DNA of 64,000 nt. Source: Erwinia psidii. Its GTDB lineage: Bacteria > Pseudomonadota > Gammaproteobacteria > Enterobacterales > Enterobacteriaceae. The position numbers and the translations under genes were made by a program. The notes beneath the pieces were generated by a model. The model was not told the DNA's origin. It searched no databases and was given only the letters and a program-made list of their open reading frames with translations. Of this stretch, positions 8,580 to 18,458 are shown piece after piece (the stretch's first letter is position 1; every line of letters begins with the position of its first letter). Location of the stretch: positions 1 through 64,000 of the forward strand of contig NZ_RHHM01000015.1 in the NCBI RefSeq assembly GCF_003846135.1. Reading direction: 5' to 3'.

Positions 8580-9581
8580 ATGCCCACGATTAAGGATGTT
8601 GCCAGACTGGCTGGCGTTTCCGTCGCCACCGTTTCCCGCGTTATCAACAACTCGCCCAAAGCAAGTCATCTTTCGCGTCAGGCGGTAAACCGCGCAATGC
8701 AGCAATTGCAATATCATCCCAATGCCAACGCCCGAGCGCTGGCGCAACAGTCCACCGAAACGATGGGGCTGCTGGTGAGCGACGTTTCTGACCCCTTTTT
8801 CGGTGCACTGGTGAAAGCGGTCGAGCAGGTTGCCTATGAAACCGGCAATTTTTTACTGATTGGTAACGGTTATCATATTGAACAGAAAGAGCGTCAGGCT
8901 ATTGAGCAGTTAATTCGCCATCGCTGCGGTGCGCTGGTGGTCCACGCAAAAAAGATCCCCGACGATGAGCTGTTATCACTGATGACACAGATCCCCGGTA
9001 TGGTTCTGATTAACCGGGCGCTGCCGGGATATGAAAAACGCTGCATCGCGCTGGATGACCGCTACGGAGCCTGGCTGGCGACTCGCCATCTGATCCAGCA
9101 GGGGCATCAAAATATTGCCTTTATCTGCTCCAATCACGCCATTTCCGATGCGGAGGAACGTCTTCAGGGCTATTACGATGCACTGCGTGAGCATAATTTA
9201 CCCTGCAATGACCATCTGGTGGCGCACGGAGAACCGGATGAAGTGGGCGGTGAACAGGCAATAACGGAGCTGCTCGGACGGGGTAAGCCTTTCAGTGCCG
9301 TCGCCTGCTATAACGATTCTATGGCAGCCGGTGCACTGGCGGTGCTCAGTGATAACGGCGTGCAGGTGCCGGAGGAGATGTCACTGATTGGCTTTGATGA
9401 TGTGTTGGTTTCTCGCTATGTCAGGCCACGTCTGACCACCGTTCGCTATCCGATTGTTACCATGGCGCAACAGGCCGCCGCGCTGGCGCTGGCGTTAGCG
9501 AATAATCAGCCGCTGCCTGAGGTAACAAACATGTTCAGCCCGACACTGGTCCGTCGTCATTCGGTGGGTGCACCGGGCTGA
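8580..9581 (+). CDS. galR: Galactose operon repressor GalR
   Basis: 333 residues, LacI family. The N-terminal helix-turn-helix reads TIKDVARLAGVSVATVSRVI, followed by a hinge helix (NPNARALA) and a periplasmic-binding-protein-like effector domain (SDVSDPFFGALVKAVEQVA; CYNDSMAAGAL; SLIGFDDVLVSRYVRPRLTT). GalR binds galactose and represses gal genes. Its place beside lysA, convergent with a nine-base gap, is as in E. coli. A GalR-type palindrome lies just upstream. A GalS-like relative cannot be excluded from the protein alone, but synteny favours GalR. Confidence 0.92.
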   Translation: MPTIKDVARLAGVSVATVSRVINNSPKASHLSRQAVNRAMQQLQYHPNANARALAQQSTETMGLLVSDVSDPFFGALVKAVEQVAYETGNFLLIGNGYHIEQKERQAIEQLIRHRCGALVVHAKKIPDDELLSLMTQIPGMVLINRALPGYEKRCIALDDRYGAWLATRHLIQQGHQNIAFICSNHAISDAEERLQGYYDALREHNLPCNDHLVAHGEPDEVGGEQAITELLGRGKPFSAVACYNDSMAAGALAVLSDNGVQVPEEMSLIGFDDVLVSRYVRPRLTTVRYPIVTMAQQAAALALALANNQPLPEVTNMFSPTLVRRHSVGAPG

Positions 9582-9590
9582 AGCGGCGTG

Positions 9591-10850
9591 TTACAGCGAC
9601 TGTTCCAGCGTCAGCAGATCCTGCATCGTTTGCGCCCGGCGAATAAGTACTGGCCGACCCGCATCGAACAGCACTTCCGCCAGCAGAGGACGACTGTTGT
9701 AATTGGAAGACATGGATGCGCCATAGGCACCGGTATCATGAAACACCAGGTAATCACCGACACGTACCGCGGGCAATGCCCGCGTCTCTACGGTGCCCCC
9801 TTCCAGCTGGGTAAATACATCGCCTGATTCACACAGCGGTCCGGCAACCACGCTTTCCTGGGTGTGATGCTCATTCAGCTCACGTCCATCCCCCGCTATC
9901 GCGGAGATATGATGATAGCTGCCATACATCGCCGGGCGCATCAGATCGTTAAAACCGGCATCCACCAGCACAAAGTGACGGCTGCCCATCTGCTTAACCG
10001 CGCGGACCTGGGAAACCAGCACGCCGGATTCCGCCACCAGAAAGCGACCGGGTTCAATTTCCAGCTTCACCGGATGACCAAGGTGCTGCTCAATGCGCTG
10101 ACGCGCCGCATGCCACAGACTGAAATAGTTGTCGGTGTTGATCGCTTCCTCACCGGGGCGATACGGTATGGACAAACCGCCTCCGGCGGAGATGGCATGG
10201 AGATCCTGGCCAAAACTGACCACCTGATTGACCATTGCATCACATACCTGCTCCAGATGCGCATAATCGACGCCGGAACCAATGTGCATATGGATGCCCA
10301 TCAGCTTCAGCTGATGCCGCTGTATGGCCGTCAGCGCCAGCGCAAGATCCTCAGGCCAGATACCGTGTTTACTGTTTTCACCCCCGGTGTTGGTTTTCTG
10401 ACTGTGACCGTGACCAAAACCGGGATTGATACGAAGCCAGACCGGATGGCCGGGAGACACCTCTCCCAGCTGCTCCAGCATATCCACTGAGCCAGCGTTA
10501 ACCGGGATATTGAGTTCGGCTACCCGCGCCAGCGTCGGTGGGTCGAGCAGATCAGCGGTAAAAACAATCTCATCGCCACCGGGTTTAAACCCGGCCACCA
10601 GTGCACGTTCAATTTCACCGACAGAAACCGAATCCACTTTGACACCGGCCTCCCGCATCAGCCGCAAGATATGAATATTTGAGCAGGCTTTCTGGGCAAA
10701 GCGTACCACGTCAAACTGCTTCAGCTGTGCTATACGCGCACGAATAATATCAGCGTCATAGACCCACAGTGGGCTGGCTGATTTTTGCACCAGCGCCAGA
10801 AGGTTGTCACGGTTAAGCGCAGTGTCGGTGTTGTTAAGCAGACGTGGCAT
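9591..10850 (-). CDS. lysA: Diaminopimelate decarboxylase LysA
   Basis: 419 residues. It is a fold-type III PLP enzyme that converts meso-diaminopimelate to L-lysine, the last step of lysine synthesis, in the cytoplasm. The PLP-binding lysine lies in RFAQKACSNIHILRLM near residue 53. The phosphate-binding Gly-rich segment (HAISAGGGLSIPY), the EPGRFLVAESG motif and the C-terminal CESGDVF region carrying the active-site Cys are all present. It is divergent from lysR, whose product activates it in E. coli, with about 115 bp of shared promoter DNA. The translation start follows an AGGAGAAACACC-type ribosome binding site. Confidence 0.97.
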   Translation of the reverse strand: MPRLLNNTDTALNRDNLLALVQKSASPLWVYDADIIRARIAQLKQFDVVRFAQKACSNIHILRLMREAGVKVDSVSVGEIERALVAGFKPGGDEIVFTADLLDPPTLARVAELNIPVNAGSVDMLEQLGEVSPGHPVWLRINPGFGHGHSQKTNTGGENSKHGIWPEDLALALTAIQRHQLKLMGIHMHIGSGVDYAHLEQVCDAMVNQVVSFGQDLHAISAGGGLSIPYRPGEEAINTDNYFSLWHAARQRIEQHLGHPVKLEIEPGRFLVAESGVLVSQVRAVKQMGSRHFVLVDAGFNDLMRPAMYGSYHHISAIAGDGRELNEHHTQESVVAGPLCESGDVFTQLEGGTVETRALPAVRVGDYLVFHDTGAYGASMSSNYNSRPLLAEVLFDAGRPVLIRRAQTMQDLLTLEQSL

Positions 10851-10966
10851 GGTGTTTCTCCTGAATGTGAAAACCTATTACGCCACACCCCGCCAGTGAT
10901 GAAAAATATCTGTTTTATCTAAGTCTATTCATCCATGATATGGCTTTCTTTTTGATGGAGCGGGCA

Positions 10967-11887
10967 ATGGCAGGTATCACGTTGCGGCATATCGAAATAT
11001 TTCATGCGGTGGTCACCACCGGCAACCTCACTGAAGCGGCCGCACTGCTGCATACTTCCCAGCCGACGGTGAGCCGCGAGCTGGCAAGGCTTGAGAAACT
11101 CAGCGGGCTGACGCTGTTTGATCGCGTTCGTGGCCGCCTGCAACCAACAACCGAAGGGCTACGACTGTTCGAAGAAGTCCAGCGATCATGGTACGGGCTG
11201 GACCGGATTATCAGTGCCGCTGAAGGCCTTCGCCAGTTTCGCCAGGGGGAGCTGTCCGTCGCCTGCCTGCCAGTTTTTTCTCAGTCGCTGCTGCCACTAC
11301 TCTGTCACTCCTTTTTACAGCGCTACCCGGACGTCAGCCTGAATATTATTGCTCAGGAGTCGCCGCTACTGGATGAGTGGCTGTCCGCTCAGCGTTATGA
11401 TCTGGGACTGACAGAAACCACGCAGACACCTGCGGGTACGGAACGAACCGAACTGTTTACCGGAATGGAAGTGTGCGTCCTGCCGGAGGCACATCCACTG
11501 GCAGAAAAAATCTGCCTGACACCTGAGGATTTTAGCCATCAGAATTATATCAGCCTGTCGCGCACCGACAGCTACCGTCAGCTCCTGGATCATCTTTTCA
11601 ACGAGTATGGCGTACAGCGCAGGATGGTGATGGAAACGCACAGTGCGGCCTCGGTCTGTTCGATGGTCAGGGCGGGGATCGGCGTCTCGGTGGTGAACCC
11701 CCTGACGGCGCTGGACTATGCCGACAGCGGCGTGGCGATCAGGCGCTTCAGTATCGACGTACCTTTTACGGTCAGTCTGATCAGACCGCGACATCGCCCC
11801 TCTTCCGCACTGGTGGAAGGCTTCAGCACGCACCTGCGACAGCAGGCCAGTCTGTTTAACCAGCGCCTGTCGGCGCTGATGAGCTGA
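10967..11887 (+). CDS. lysR: LysR, activator of lysA
   Basis: 306 residues from the ATG at 10967, preceded by GGAG six bases away and aligning with the E. coli LysR start (MAxxxLRHIEIFHAV). In-frame ATGs at 10940 and 10955 are less likely. The N-terminal winged helix-turn-helix reads GNLTEAAALLHTSQPTVSREL, and an effector-binding domain follows (FSQSLLPLL, SLSRTDSYRQLLD, ETHSAASVCSMVRAGIGVSVVNPLTALDY). It is the founder type of the LysR family: it activates lysA in response to diaminopimelate and represses itself. The divergent position to lysA supports this. Confidence 0.95.
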   Translation: MAGITLRHIEIFHAVVTTGNLTEAAALLHTSQPTVSRELARLEKLSGLTLFDRVRGRLQPTTEGLRLFEEVQRSWYGLDRIISAAEGLRQFRQGELSVACLPVFSQSLLPLLCHSFLQRYPDVSLNIIAQESPLLDEWLSAQRYDLGLTETTQTPAGTERTELFTGMEVCVLPEAHPLAEKICLTPEDFSHQNYISLSRTDSYRQLLDHLFNEYGVQRRMVMETHSAASVCSMVRAGIGVSVVNPLTALDYADSGVAIRRFSIDVPFTVSLIRPRHRPSSALVEGFSTHLRQQASLFNQRLSALMS

Positions 11888-11976
11888 GTCGCTTTAAACG
11901 GGATCGCGTCATTACGGACTTTTCATGCCCGGTGAAGCACATTTTCGCTCGCCGGGCAGCTGGGGCAAAAGGCGGG

Positions 11977-13152
11977 TCAGGACTCTTTTTGCAACATCAC
12001 CGCCTGCGGCTGCCCACCAGAACGGCTAAAGGTCAGCAAACAAACCAGCAACCCTGCCAGTGCCAGCAAACCTGCCACCACAGGCACCGCCGTCAGCCCA
12101 TAGCCCCCCGCGATCACCGCGCCACCGGCCCAGGCACCGAACGCATTTCCCACATTGAATGCCGAAATATTGAGCGTTGACACCAGATTGGGTGCCTCTT
12201 TGCCGTGGCGCACCACGTTGATTTGCAGGCCCGGTATAATAGCAAAGGTTGCTATCGCCCACAGCAGCAGGGTGATTTCTGCCAGCCACAGCACATGGCT
12301 GGTCCAGCTGAACGCCAGAGAGAACAGCGCAATCAGCGAAAAGCTGAGTATCAGACTGAAAGAGACTTTCCAGTCGGCAAGTCTGCCGCCAAGAATATTG
12401 CCTGCGGTAAGACCCGCACCGATCAGGAACAGTGTCCAGCTCACGCCCCGATTGCCGATCCCGGTAACCTGCAACAGCAGTGGCGCGATATAACTGAAAA
12501 GCGCAAACATTGCCGCGGCAAAACATACCGTCATCAGCAACGAAAGCCATAGTCTGCCGTTGGACAGTGCGCCAATCTCACTTGCCAGATGGACCGGTTT
12601 TTCATCACGATTGCCAGGCAGACTGAAAATCAGCGACATAAAAGCCAGCAGTCCAATCACAGACACTCCCCAGAAGGTAGATCGCCAGCCAAAAAGCTGA
12701 CCAAACCACGTACCCAGAGGCACCCCCAGCACATTGGCCAGCGTCAGTCCGGTGAACATCAGTGCAACCGCTGAAGCCTGTTTGCCTGGTGCAACCAGGC
12801 TGGCAGCCACCACCGATCCAATACCAAAAAAAGCGCCGTGACACAGGGCGGTAATGATCCTGGCAAGCATTAACAGATGATAGTCGCCAGCGAGAGCGCA
12901 CAGGGCATTGCCGACAATGAAGATGACCATCAGTAAAATCAGCGTGCTTTTACGTGGCAGCTTCGCCGTCAATATCGCCATAATGGGCGCACCAATCGCC
13001 ACGCCAAGTGCATATCCGCTGATCAACCAACCGGCTGACGGGATCGATACTTTAAGATCACCAGCGACTTCCGGCAGCAGCCCCATGATGACAAATTCCG
13101 TGGTGCCGATAGCAAAGGCGCTTAACGCCAGCGCCAGTAAGGAAACGGGCAT
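11977..13152 (-). CDS. MFS transporter, AraJ/YdhP-like (DHA1)
   Basis: 391 residues with about 12 hydrophobic segments. The N-terminus has the DHA1-type signature (LSAFAIGTTEFVIMGLLPEVA), and the loop after helix 2 reads LTAKLPRKSTL. Closest recognisable relatives are the AraJ/YdhP sugar- or drug-efflux group. It acts in the inner membrane, probably as a proton-driven exporter of unknown substrate. It is convergent with lysR and not in an operon. In E. coli the equivalent place holds other genes, so this is a lineage-specific neighbour. Confidence 0.85.
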   Translation of the reverse strand: MPVSLLALALSAFAIGTTEFVIMGLLPEVAGDLKVSIPSAGWLISGYALGVAIGAPIMAILTAKLPRKSTLILLMVIFIVGNALCALAGDYHLLMLARIITALCHGAFFGIGSVVAASLVAPGKQASAVALMFTGLTLANVLGVPLGTWFGQLFGWRSTFWGVSVIGLLAFMSLIFSLPGNRDEKPVHLASEIGALSNGRLWLSLLMTVCFAAAMFALFSYIAPLLLQVTGIGNRGVSWTLFLIGAGLTAGNILGGRLADWKVSFSLILSFSLIALFSLAFSWTSHVLWLAEITLLLWAIATFAIIPGLQINVVRHGKEAPNLVSTLNISAFNVGNAFGAWAGGAVIAGGYGLTAVPVVAGLLALAGLLVCLLTFSRSGGQPQAVMLQKES

Positions 13153-13610
13153 GTTCTTTCTCCAGATATTCTTCAGGCTTCCTGCCAGCGATAATGGGCA
13201 GGTAAGAGAATGGACTCAGCGTTTGTTTTAGCTAAAATTGATCTGCGTCACAAATACCATTTAAGCACAGCTTGCAGATGACGACATACGGTTAACGTCA
13301 AGCGTCAGTTTTGCGCGCGGCTCCATCAGCACGCAGGCCCAAGCCCGGGCGGACCGCATTCTCACCCTGCAAAACGCTATTCATGGGCCAGGCTTTATCA
13401 GGCTCAATGATAAAATTTGCTTATAGTTAAAACCAGGAACGATCTTAGTTTTACCATTCAGGGCGACAAAGAATTGTCATTTTTTCCCGAATGTATCAGG
13501 CTTGTGTTACGTTAAAATAGTAAAGATTTTGAGCGTTTACCGATACCTCGATGATGGATTACCGGGCGTTTCATGTACGTGCTTGATCAATTCCCTGCCG
13601 AGGATTAAAA
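13153..13610. other. Divergent intergenic region, no gene recognised
   Basis: 458 bp between the divergent MFS gene and the lipoprotein protease. It contains an AT-rich stretch near 13500-13530 (TTACGT...TAAAAT-like) that could be the promoter of the protease gene. No conserved RNA, repeat or open frame was recognised. Confidence 0.5.
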
Positions 13611-14234
13611 ATGCGATGCGCAATAAGCCTGTTTTCTCTGATTCTGGCAGGATGCTCAGTTGGACATTATGAGTACAGCAAAGAAGCAGAAAAACGGGTT
13701 GATATGACCGTGACCGGCATACCTACGATACTGGGTGCGGGTACATTGGGCACCACTATCCCGTTGACGTCGGAATACAGCCTGACAGCAGCCCATGTGG
13801 CGAAATATTCACTGTACAGGGTGAAAGCCAGACATCCGCTGTGCGATCTCGCCGTGGTGTATCATCATAATCCCAATCTTAAACCTCCCCATTTTCGCAA
13901 TGGTCGCATTGGCGACAAAATCAATATGTACGGCTACAGCTTTATCTCCGCAATGCCGGTTGCTTCAAGCGGCACCAATCTGGTGAATACCGGGCTGAAA
14001 AATGACTGGAATAAACTGGGATGTGTGGTGGTGGCCTCCGATGCGGGTGTGGTTCAGGGCATGTCCGGGGGGGCGGTTTACAATGCCTCTGATGACTCTG
14101 TTGCCGGAGTAATTGTCGGTTATTCTTCGCGCATTAATGACATGAAAACCGGCAAGACGCTGTATAAAGACGCGTCGCTGTACATCCCCTATGCCAGCTT
14201 TAAAGACTGGTTGGACGGTGCCATCAAATCATAA
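13611..14234 (+). CDS. Trypsin-like serine protease lipoprotein
   Basis: 207 residues. A short signal peptide ends in the lipobox L-A-G-C (Cys15), so the protein should be lipid-anchored; Ser at +2 favours the outer membrane. A trypsin-fold triad is readable: His62 in LTAAHVAKY, Asp79 in CDLAVVYH and Ser152 in GMSGGAVYN. The domain is small, without PDZ or other additions. A GAGG-type ribosome binding site precedes the ATG. It is a stand-alone gene whose substrate and role are unknown; envelope quality control or processing of a surface protein are possible. The serine codon lies next to a run of seven G, a minor slippage risk. Confidence 0.8.
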   Translation: MRCAISLFSLILAGCSVGHYEYSKEAEKRVDMTVTGIPTILGAGTLGTTIPLTSEYSLTAAHVAKYSLYRVKARHPLCDLAVVYHHNPNLKPPHFRNGRIGDKINMYGYSFISAMPVASSGTNLVNTGLKNDWNKLGCVVVASDAGVVQGMSGGAVYNASDDSVAGVIVGYSSRINDMKTGKTLYKDASLYIPYASFKDWLDGAIKS

Positions 14235-14442
14235 TCGCACGGTCACGAACGGCACTCAGGTTGATCAGCATGCCGTTCTTCATACTCACCAATTATGTAA
14301 CAGGAGAACGCGACAGCGTATCCTTTACCGCTCCCCGGTGCCTGAAGCGTCACCGCGACATTTAACATGCAGAAAGCCCGCGCGTTTTCGCTGGCACCGA
14401 CTACAGTTGACTGATTAAGTCGCCGGAAAGAAAACAGATATC

Positions 14443-15102
14443 ATGGCCGCTTCACTGACCACGCATCTTTTCGCACGTTCACGTTTGCTGACCGCCATCG
14501 CTGCCGGCGTGTTCAGCTATTTTTTACTGCCCGCACAATCAGGGCATCTGCAACGTTTGCTGATAAGCTGGAATATACTGGCATGGCTTTATCTGTTCTT
14601 GATCTGGTTTCGCATGCTGCGCACTGACGCAGCAAGAATCAGACGCATTGCCCAAATACAGGATCAGAGCGCCAGCCTGGTGTTGACTCTCGTTATCCTC
14701 GCCTGCGCAACCAGTATCATCGCGATCATCAGTGAACTGCCCACGCTAAAACATCTCACCGGCACACCGCGAGCGCTGCATCTGCTGCTGACAGTGACAA
14801 CACTGTTTGCTTCATGGGCATTATTGCCCAGTTCCTTTGCCATGCATTATGCTCATCAGCACTACCTGCACTTTAGCAACAGCGTCACACCGATGATCTT
14901 CCCGGAAAAACCCACCCATCCAGGGTACTGGGATTTTCTCTACTTCTCCTTTACCATTGCCGTCGCCTCGCAAACAGCGGACGTGGCAACGGGCACCACA
15001 GAAATGCGTAAACTCGCGCTGCTACAGTCAGCGATCTCCTTTATTTTCAATCTGGTCATTCTGGGATTATCAGTGAATGTCGGCGCGGGATTGCTCAACT
15101 GA
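14443..15102 (+). CDS. DUF1345 inner-membrane protein
   Basis: 219 residues with about five hydrophobic segments (near 15-30, 42-60, 80-100, 116-135 and 190-218). The segment PGYWDFLYFSFTIAVASQTADV matches the conserved core of DUF1345 proteins. Function unknown. It is separated from the protease gene by about 210 bp and from the next gene, which is on the other strand, by 130 bp, so it is probably monocistronic. Confidence 0.75.
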   Translation: MAASLTTHLFARSRLLTAIAAGVFSYFLLPAQSGHLQRLLISWNILAWLYLFLIWFRMLRTDAARIRRIAQIQDQSASLVLTLVILACATSIIAIISELPTLKHLTGTPRALHLLLTVTTLFASWALLPSSFAMHYAHQHYLHFSNSVTPMIFPEKPTHPGYWDFLYFSFTIAVASQTADVATGTTEMRKLALLQSAISFIFNLVILGLSVNVGAGLLN

Positions 15103-15232
15103 CTTGATGACGGGTAGGCACCCGTCAGACCATTTAGCAAACCGCTGACGCCATGCGTATTTTCAGCCAGCGGTGAGCGTTGAAGATAGCCGACGTGGAG
15201 TAGCGCCAGAGATTAACAGCAAGGTAATCCGC

Positions 15233-15454
15233 TTATTGCTGAGCCTGCTGTTTGCTGTCAGCTTTTTTTTGTTTTTTACTGGCCATATGGTGCCCTATCG
15301 CACAGCCAGCCGCCGCACCGGCGACACCGTGATGTTTGATATGCCCCGCCACGCCTCCAACGGCGGCCCCTTTCAGGCAACCTTTTGCTTCAGCCTGCGA
15401 ACTGATAGCCATAAGCAGACCTGCTGTGATGACGATCGCTGAACATTTATGCAT
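15233..15454 (-). CDS. Small exported glycine/histidine-rich protein
   Basis: 73 residues. A signal peptide ends at SSQAEA (about residue 23). The mature part is a single glycine-zipper-like segment (GAAVGGVAGHIKHHGVAGAAAG) with several His, followed by a Lys/Gln-rich tail. GGGAG-type bases sit eight bases before the ATG. Such short proteins are usually annotated as hypothetical glycine-zipper proteins of the periplasm or outer membrane. Function not known. Confidence 0.6.
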   Translation of the reverse strand: MHKCSAIVITAGLLMAISSQAEAKGCLKGAAVGGVAGHIKHHGVAGAAAGCAIGHHMASKKQKKADSKQQAQQ

Positions 15455-15829
15455 CCGATTGACTCCCTGATAGATAATTAACGCCCGATAGCGTTCTCAG
15501 AGCATAGTTGAATCAGTTATTTCTGGGGGGAATCTGCATAAAACTTAATACTGTTTACCTGCTGTTACGAAATTACGCCTGCCATACAGGCCGAAATAAT
15601 TGTACATAACGCCAGGTTACCCTTACAAAAAACGGCGTTGCTCTGACAGAATATTCCCTGTTGCTTATAGCGGAGTTGATAACGTTCCGGTCGGAAAAAT
15701 GCGGACAAAATTTAATCCGTAATCGGTATCTTCAGCAATGGCAAAAAGTATATCGTTCTTTTTCCGCTGTCTGCCTCACCATAAAAAAGGGGCGAATATA
15801 TTCGCCCCTGATGCACAATGCAGAATCAG
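15455..15829. other. Intergenic region before lysS end
   Basis: 375 bp between the small exported-protein gene (read leftward) and the 3' end of lysS. It holds the lysS terminator at 15783-15809 and presumably the promoter of the small gene near 15470-15600. Nothing else was recognised. Confidence 0.5.
15783..15809 (-). terminator. Rho-independent terminator of lysS
   Basis: On the minus strand, AGGGGCGAATATATTCGCCCC is followed by six T, directly downstream of the lysS stop. Confidence 0.85.
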
Positions 15830-17350
15830 TTATTTACTGCCGGGTCGCAGGGCAGGAAACAGGATCACATCGCGAATAGTGTGACTGTTGGTAAACAGCA
15901 TTACCATTCTGTCGATACCAATGCCCAGACCGGCCGTGGGGGGCAAACCGTGCTCCAGCGCCGTGACATAATCTTCATCGTAGAACATGGCTTCATCATC
16001 ACCGGCGTCTTTGGCATTAACCTGCTGGAGAAAACGCTCAGCCTGATCCTGCGCATCGTTCAACTCGGAGAAGCCGTTACCGATTTCACGACCGCCGATA
16101 AAGAACTCGAAACGATCGGTGATCTCCGGGTTGGTGTCATTGCGACGCGCCAGCGGTGACACTTCTGCCGGGTACTCGGTAATAAAGGTAGGCTGGATCA
16201 GATGGTGCTCTGCTGTTTCTTCGAAGATCTCAGTCACCATACGGCCCAGTCCCCAGCTCTTTTCGATTTTGATGCCAAGCGACTGCGCGATGGCGGTCGC
16301 TTTGTCAATGTCGTCAAGATCGGCAAGAATGGTTTCAGGCCGGTATTTCAGGATCGCCTCTTTCATCGTCAGCTTTGCAAACGGCTGGCCAAAATCAAAC
16401 TGCTGCTCGCCATAAGGCACCACCGTGGTTCCCAATACGTCCTGGGCCAGAGTGCGGAACAGGCTTTCGGTGAGTTCGATCAGATCCCTGTAATCGGCAT
16501 ACGCCATATAGAGTTCCATCATGGTGAACTCAGGATTATGACGTGGTGAAATACCTTCGTTACGGAAGTTACGGTTGATTTCAAAAACGCGCTCAAAACC
16601 GCCCACCACCAGACGCTTCAGATAAAGTTCCGGGGCGATGCGCAAATACATATCGATGTCCAGCGCATTGTGATGGGTGATAAACGGGCGGGCTGACGCG
16701 CCACCGGGGATCACCTGCATCATTGGCGTTTCCACTTCCATAAAGTCACGCCCCACCATAAAGGCGCGGATACCGGCCATGATCTTTGAACGAACTTTGA
16801 AAGTATTACGGGATTCGTCGTTAGCGATCAGATCAAGATAGCGCTGGCGATAGCGGGTTTCCTGATCGGCCAGGCCGTGGAATTTATCCGGCAACGGACG
16901 CAGTGCTTTGGTCAACAGGCGTAGTTCATGGCAGTGGATGGACAGCTCACCCGTTTTGGTTTTAAACAGCTTACCGCGGGCGCCAACAATATCACCGAGA
17001 TCCCATTTCTTGAACTGCTCGTTATAGATACCTTCCGCCAGATCGTCGCGGGAAACATAAAGCTGGATGCGACCACCTACATCCTGCAGGGTCACAAAGG
17101 AAGCTTTACCCATGATGCGACGGGTCATCATGCGCCCGGCGACACTCACTTCCACGCCCAGAGCTTCCAGTTCTTCGTTTTCTTTCGCGTCATAGGCAGC
17201 ATGAAGCTGCTCTGAAATCGTGTCGCGACGGAAATCGTTCGGAAATGCCACGCCATTTTCACGCAGCGCGCTGAGTTTTTCGCGACGCGCTTTCAGTTCA
17301 TTATTCAGATCCAGTGCGGCGTCAGCGCTCTGCGGTTGTTGTTCAGACAT
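15830..17350 (-). CDS. lysS: Lysyl-tRNA synthetase
   Basis: 506 residues, class II aminoacyl-tRNA synthetase charging tRNA-Lys in the cytoplasm. An OB-fold anticodon-binding domain (about 60-150; [21 protein letters not shown]) is followed by the catalytic core with motif 2 ([22 protein letters not shown]) split over about residues 260-285 and motif 3 ([16 protein letters not shown]) near the C-terminus. The gene lies nine bases behind prfB, the conserved prfB-lysS operon. lysU is a paralog in E. coli, but the prfB linkage identifies lysS. Confidence 0.97.
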   Translation of the reverse strand: MSEQQPQSADAALDLNNELKARREKLSALRENGVAFPNDFRRDTISEQLHAAYDAKENEELEALGVEVSVAGRMMTRRIMGKASFVTLQDVGGRIQLYVSRDDLAEGIYNEQFKKWDLGDIVGARGKLFKTKTGELSIHCHELRLLTKALRPLPDKFHGLADQETRYRQRYLDLIANDESRNTFKVRSKIMAGIRAFMVGRDFMEVETPMMQVIPGGASARPFITHHNALDIDMYLRIAPELYLKRLVVGGFERVFEINRNFRNEGISPRHNPEFTMMELYMAYADYRDLIELTESLFRTLAQDVLGTTVVPYGEQQFDFGQPFAKLTMKEAILKYRPETILADLDDIDKATAIAQSLGIKIEKSWGLGRMVTEIFEETAEHHLIQPTFITEYPAEVSPLARRNDTNPEITDRFEFFIGGREIGNGFSELNDAQDQAERFLQQVNAKDAGDDEAMFYDEDYVTALEHGLPPTAGLGIGIDRMVMLFTNSHTIRDVILFPALRPGSK

Positions 17351-17359
17351 GTCAGTTCC

Positions 17360-18458
17360 TTATAGCCCTGCTTTCAAACTTGCTTCAATAAATCGGTCGA
17401 GATCGCCATCCAACACCGCCTGGGTATTGCGGGTTTCCACGCCGGTACGCAGATCTTTAATACGCGAGTCGTCCAGCACATAAGAGCGGATCTGACTGCC
17501 CCAGCCAATATCAGATTTATTATCTTCCATCGCCTGTTTCTCTGCATTTTTCTTTTGCATTTCCAGCTCGTACAGCTTCGCCTTCATCTGCTTCATCGCC
17601 TGGTCTTTGTTCTTATGCTGAGAGCGATCGTTTTGACATTGCGTCACGGTATTGGTAGGAATGTGGGTAATACGTACCGCCGATTCAGTACGGTTTACGT
17701 GCTGACCACCCGCGCCGGAAGCACGGTAAACGTCAATACGCAGGTCCGCCGGGTTGATCTCAATATCAATATCGTCATCCACTTCAGGATAGATAAACGC
17801 AGAACTGAACGACGTATGACGGCGGCCGCCTGAGTCAAATGGGCTTTTACGTACCAGGCGGTGTACGCCGGTTTCCGTGCGCAACCAGCCAAAGGCATAG
17901 TCGCCCATGATCCGCAGCGTTGCAGACTTTGTACCTGCGACATCGCCTTCGGATTCTTCAATGATTTCAGTTTTAAAGCCTTTCGCTTCGGCCCAGCGTA
18001 AATACATTCGCACCAGCATACTGGCCCAGTCCTGAGCCTCAGTACCACCGGAACCAGCCTGAATATCAATGTAACAGTCGGCGCTGTCGTACTGGCCGGA
18101 GAACATACGACGAAACTCCAGTTCAGCGAGCTTCTTCTCCAGCCCATCAAGTTCTGTCACGGCTTCGTTGAAGGTGTCTTCGTCTTCCGCTTCCACCGCC
18201 AGATCCAGCAAACCGGAAACGTCTTCCAGCCCCTGGCTCATCTGCTCAAGCGTTGCGACAATCGCCTCCAGTGAGGAACGCTCTTTACCCAGCGCCTGCG
18301 CGCGTTCCGGCTCATTCCACACGTCCGGCTGTTCCAGCTCGGCGTTAACTTCTTCTAAGCGCTCTTTCTTTGCATCGTAGTCAAAGATACCCCCTGAGAA
18401 CGCCGCTGCGCTCAGAGAGATCCTGAATCCGGTTTTTTACAGGATTAATTTCAAACAT
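17360..18458 (-). CDS. prfB: Peptide chain release factor RF2 (programmed +1 frameshift)
   Basis: Two joined frames: 18458-18384 (25 codons, [12 protein letters not shown]...), then a +1 shift skipping base 18383, then 18382-17360 (341 codons with stop). Total 365 residues, equal to E. coli RF2. At the shift site the minus strand reads AGGGGG TAT CTT TGA C: an internal Shine-Dalgarno, slippery CTT and in-frame UGA, the classic autoregulatory arrangement in which low RF2 favours the shift. RF2 releases peptides at UAA and UGA. GGQ lies in [12 protein letters not shown]; the residue at E. coli position 246 is Ala, the more active form, rather than the Thr of K-12. The gene is upstream of lysS. 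Confidence 0.97.
18381..18395 (-). promoter_or_regulatory. RF2 programmed frameshift site
   Basis: AGGGGGTATCTTTGAC on the minus strand comprises a Shine-Dalgarno-like AGGGGG, slippery CTT (codon 25) and UGA (18383-18381, codon 26) followed by C, a poor termination context. It matches the known prfB recoding element. Confidence 0.95.
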
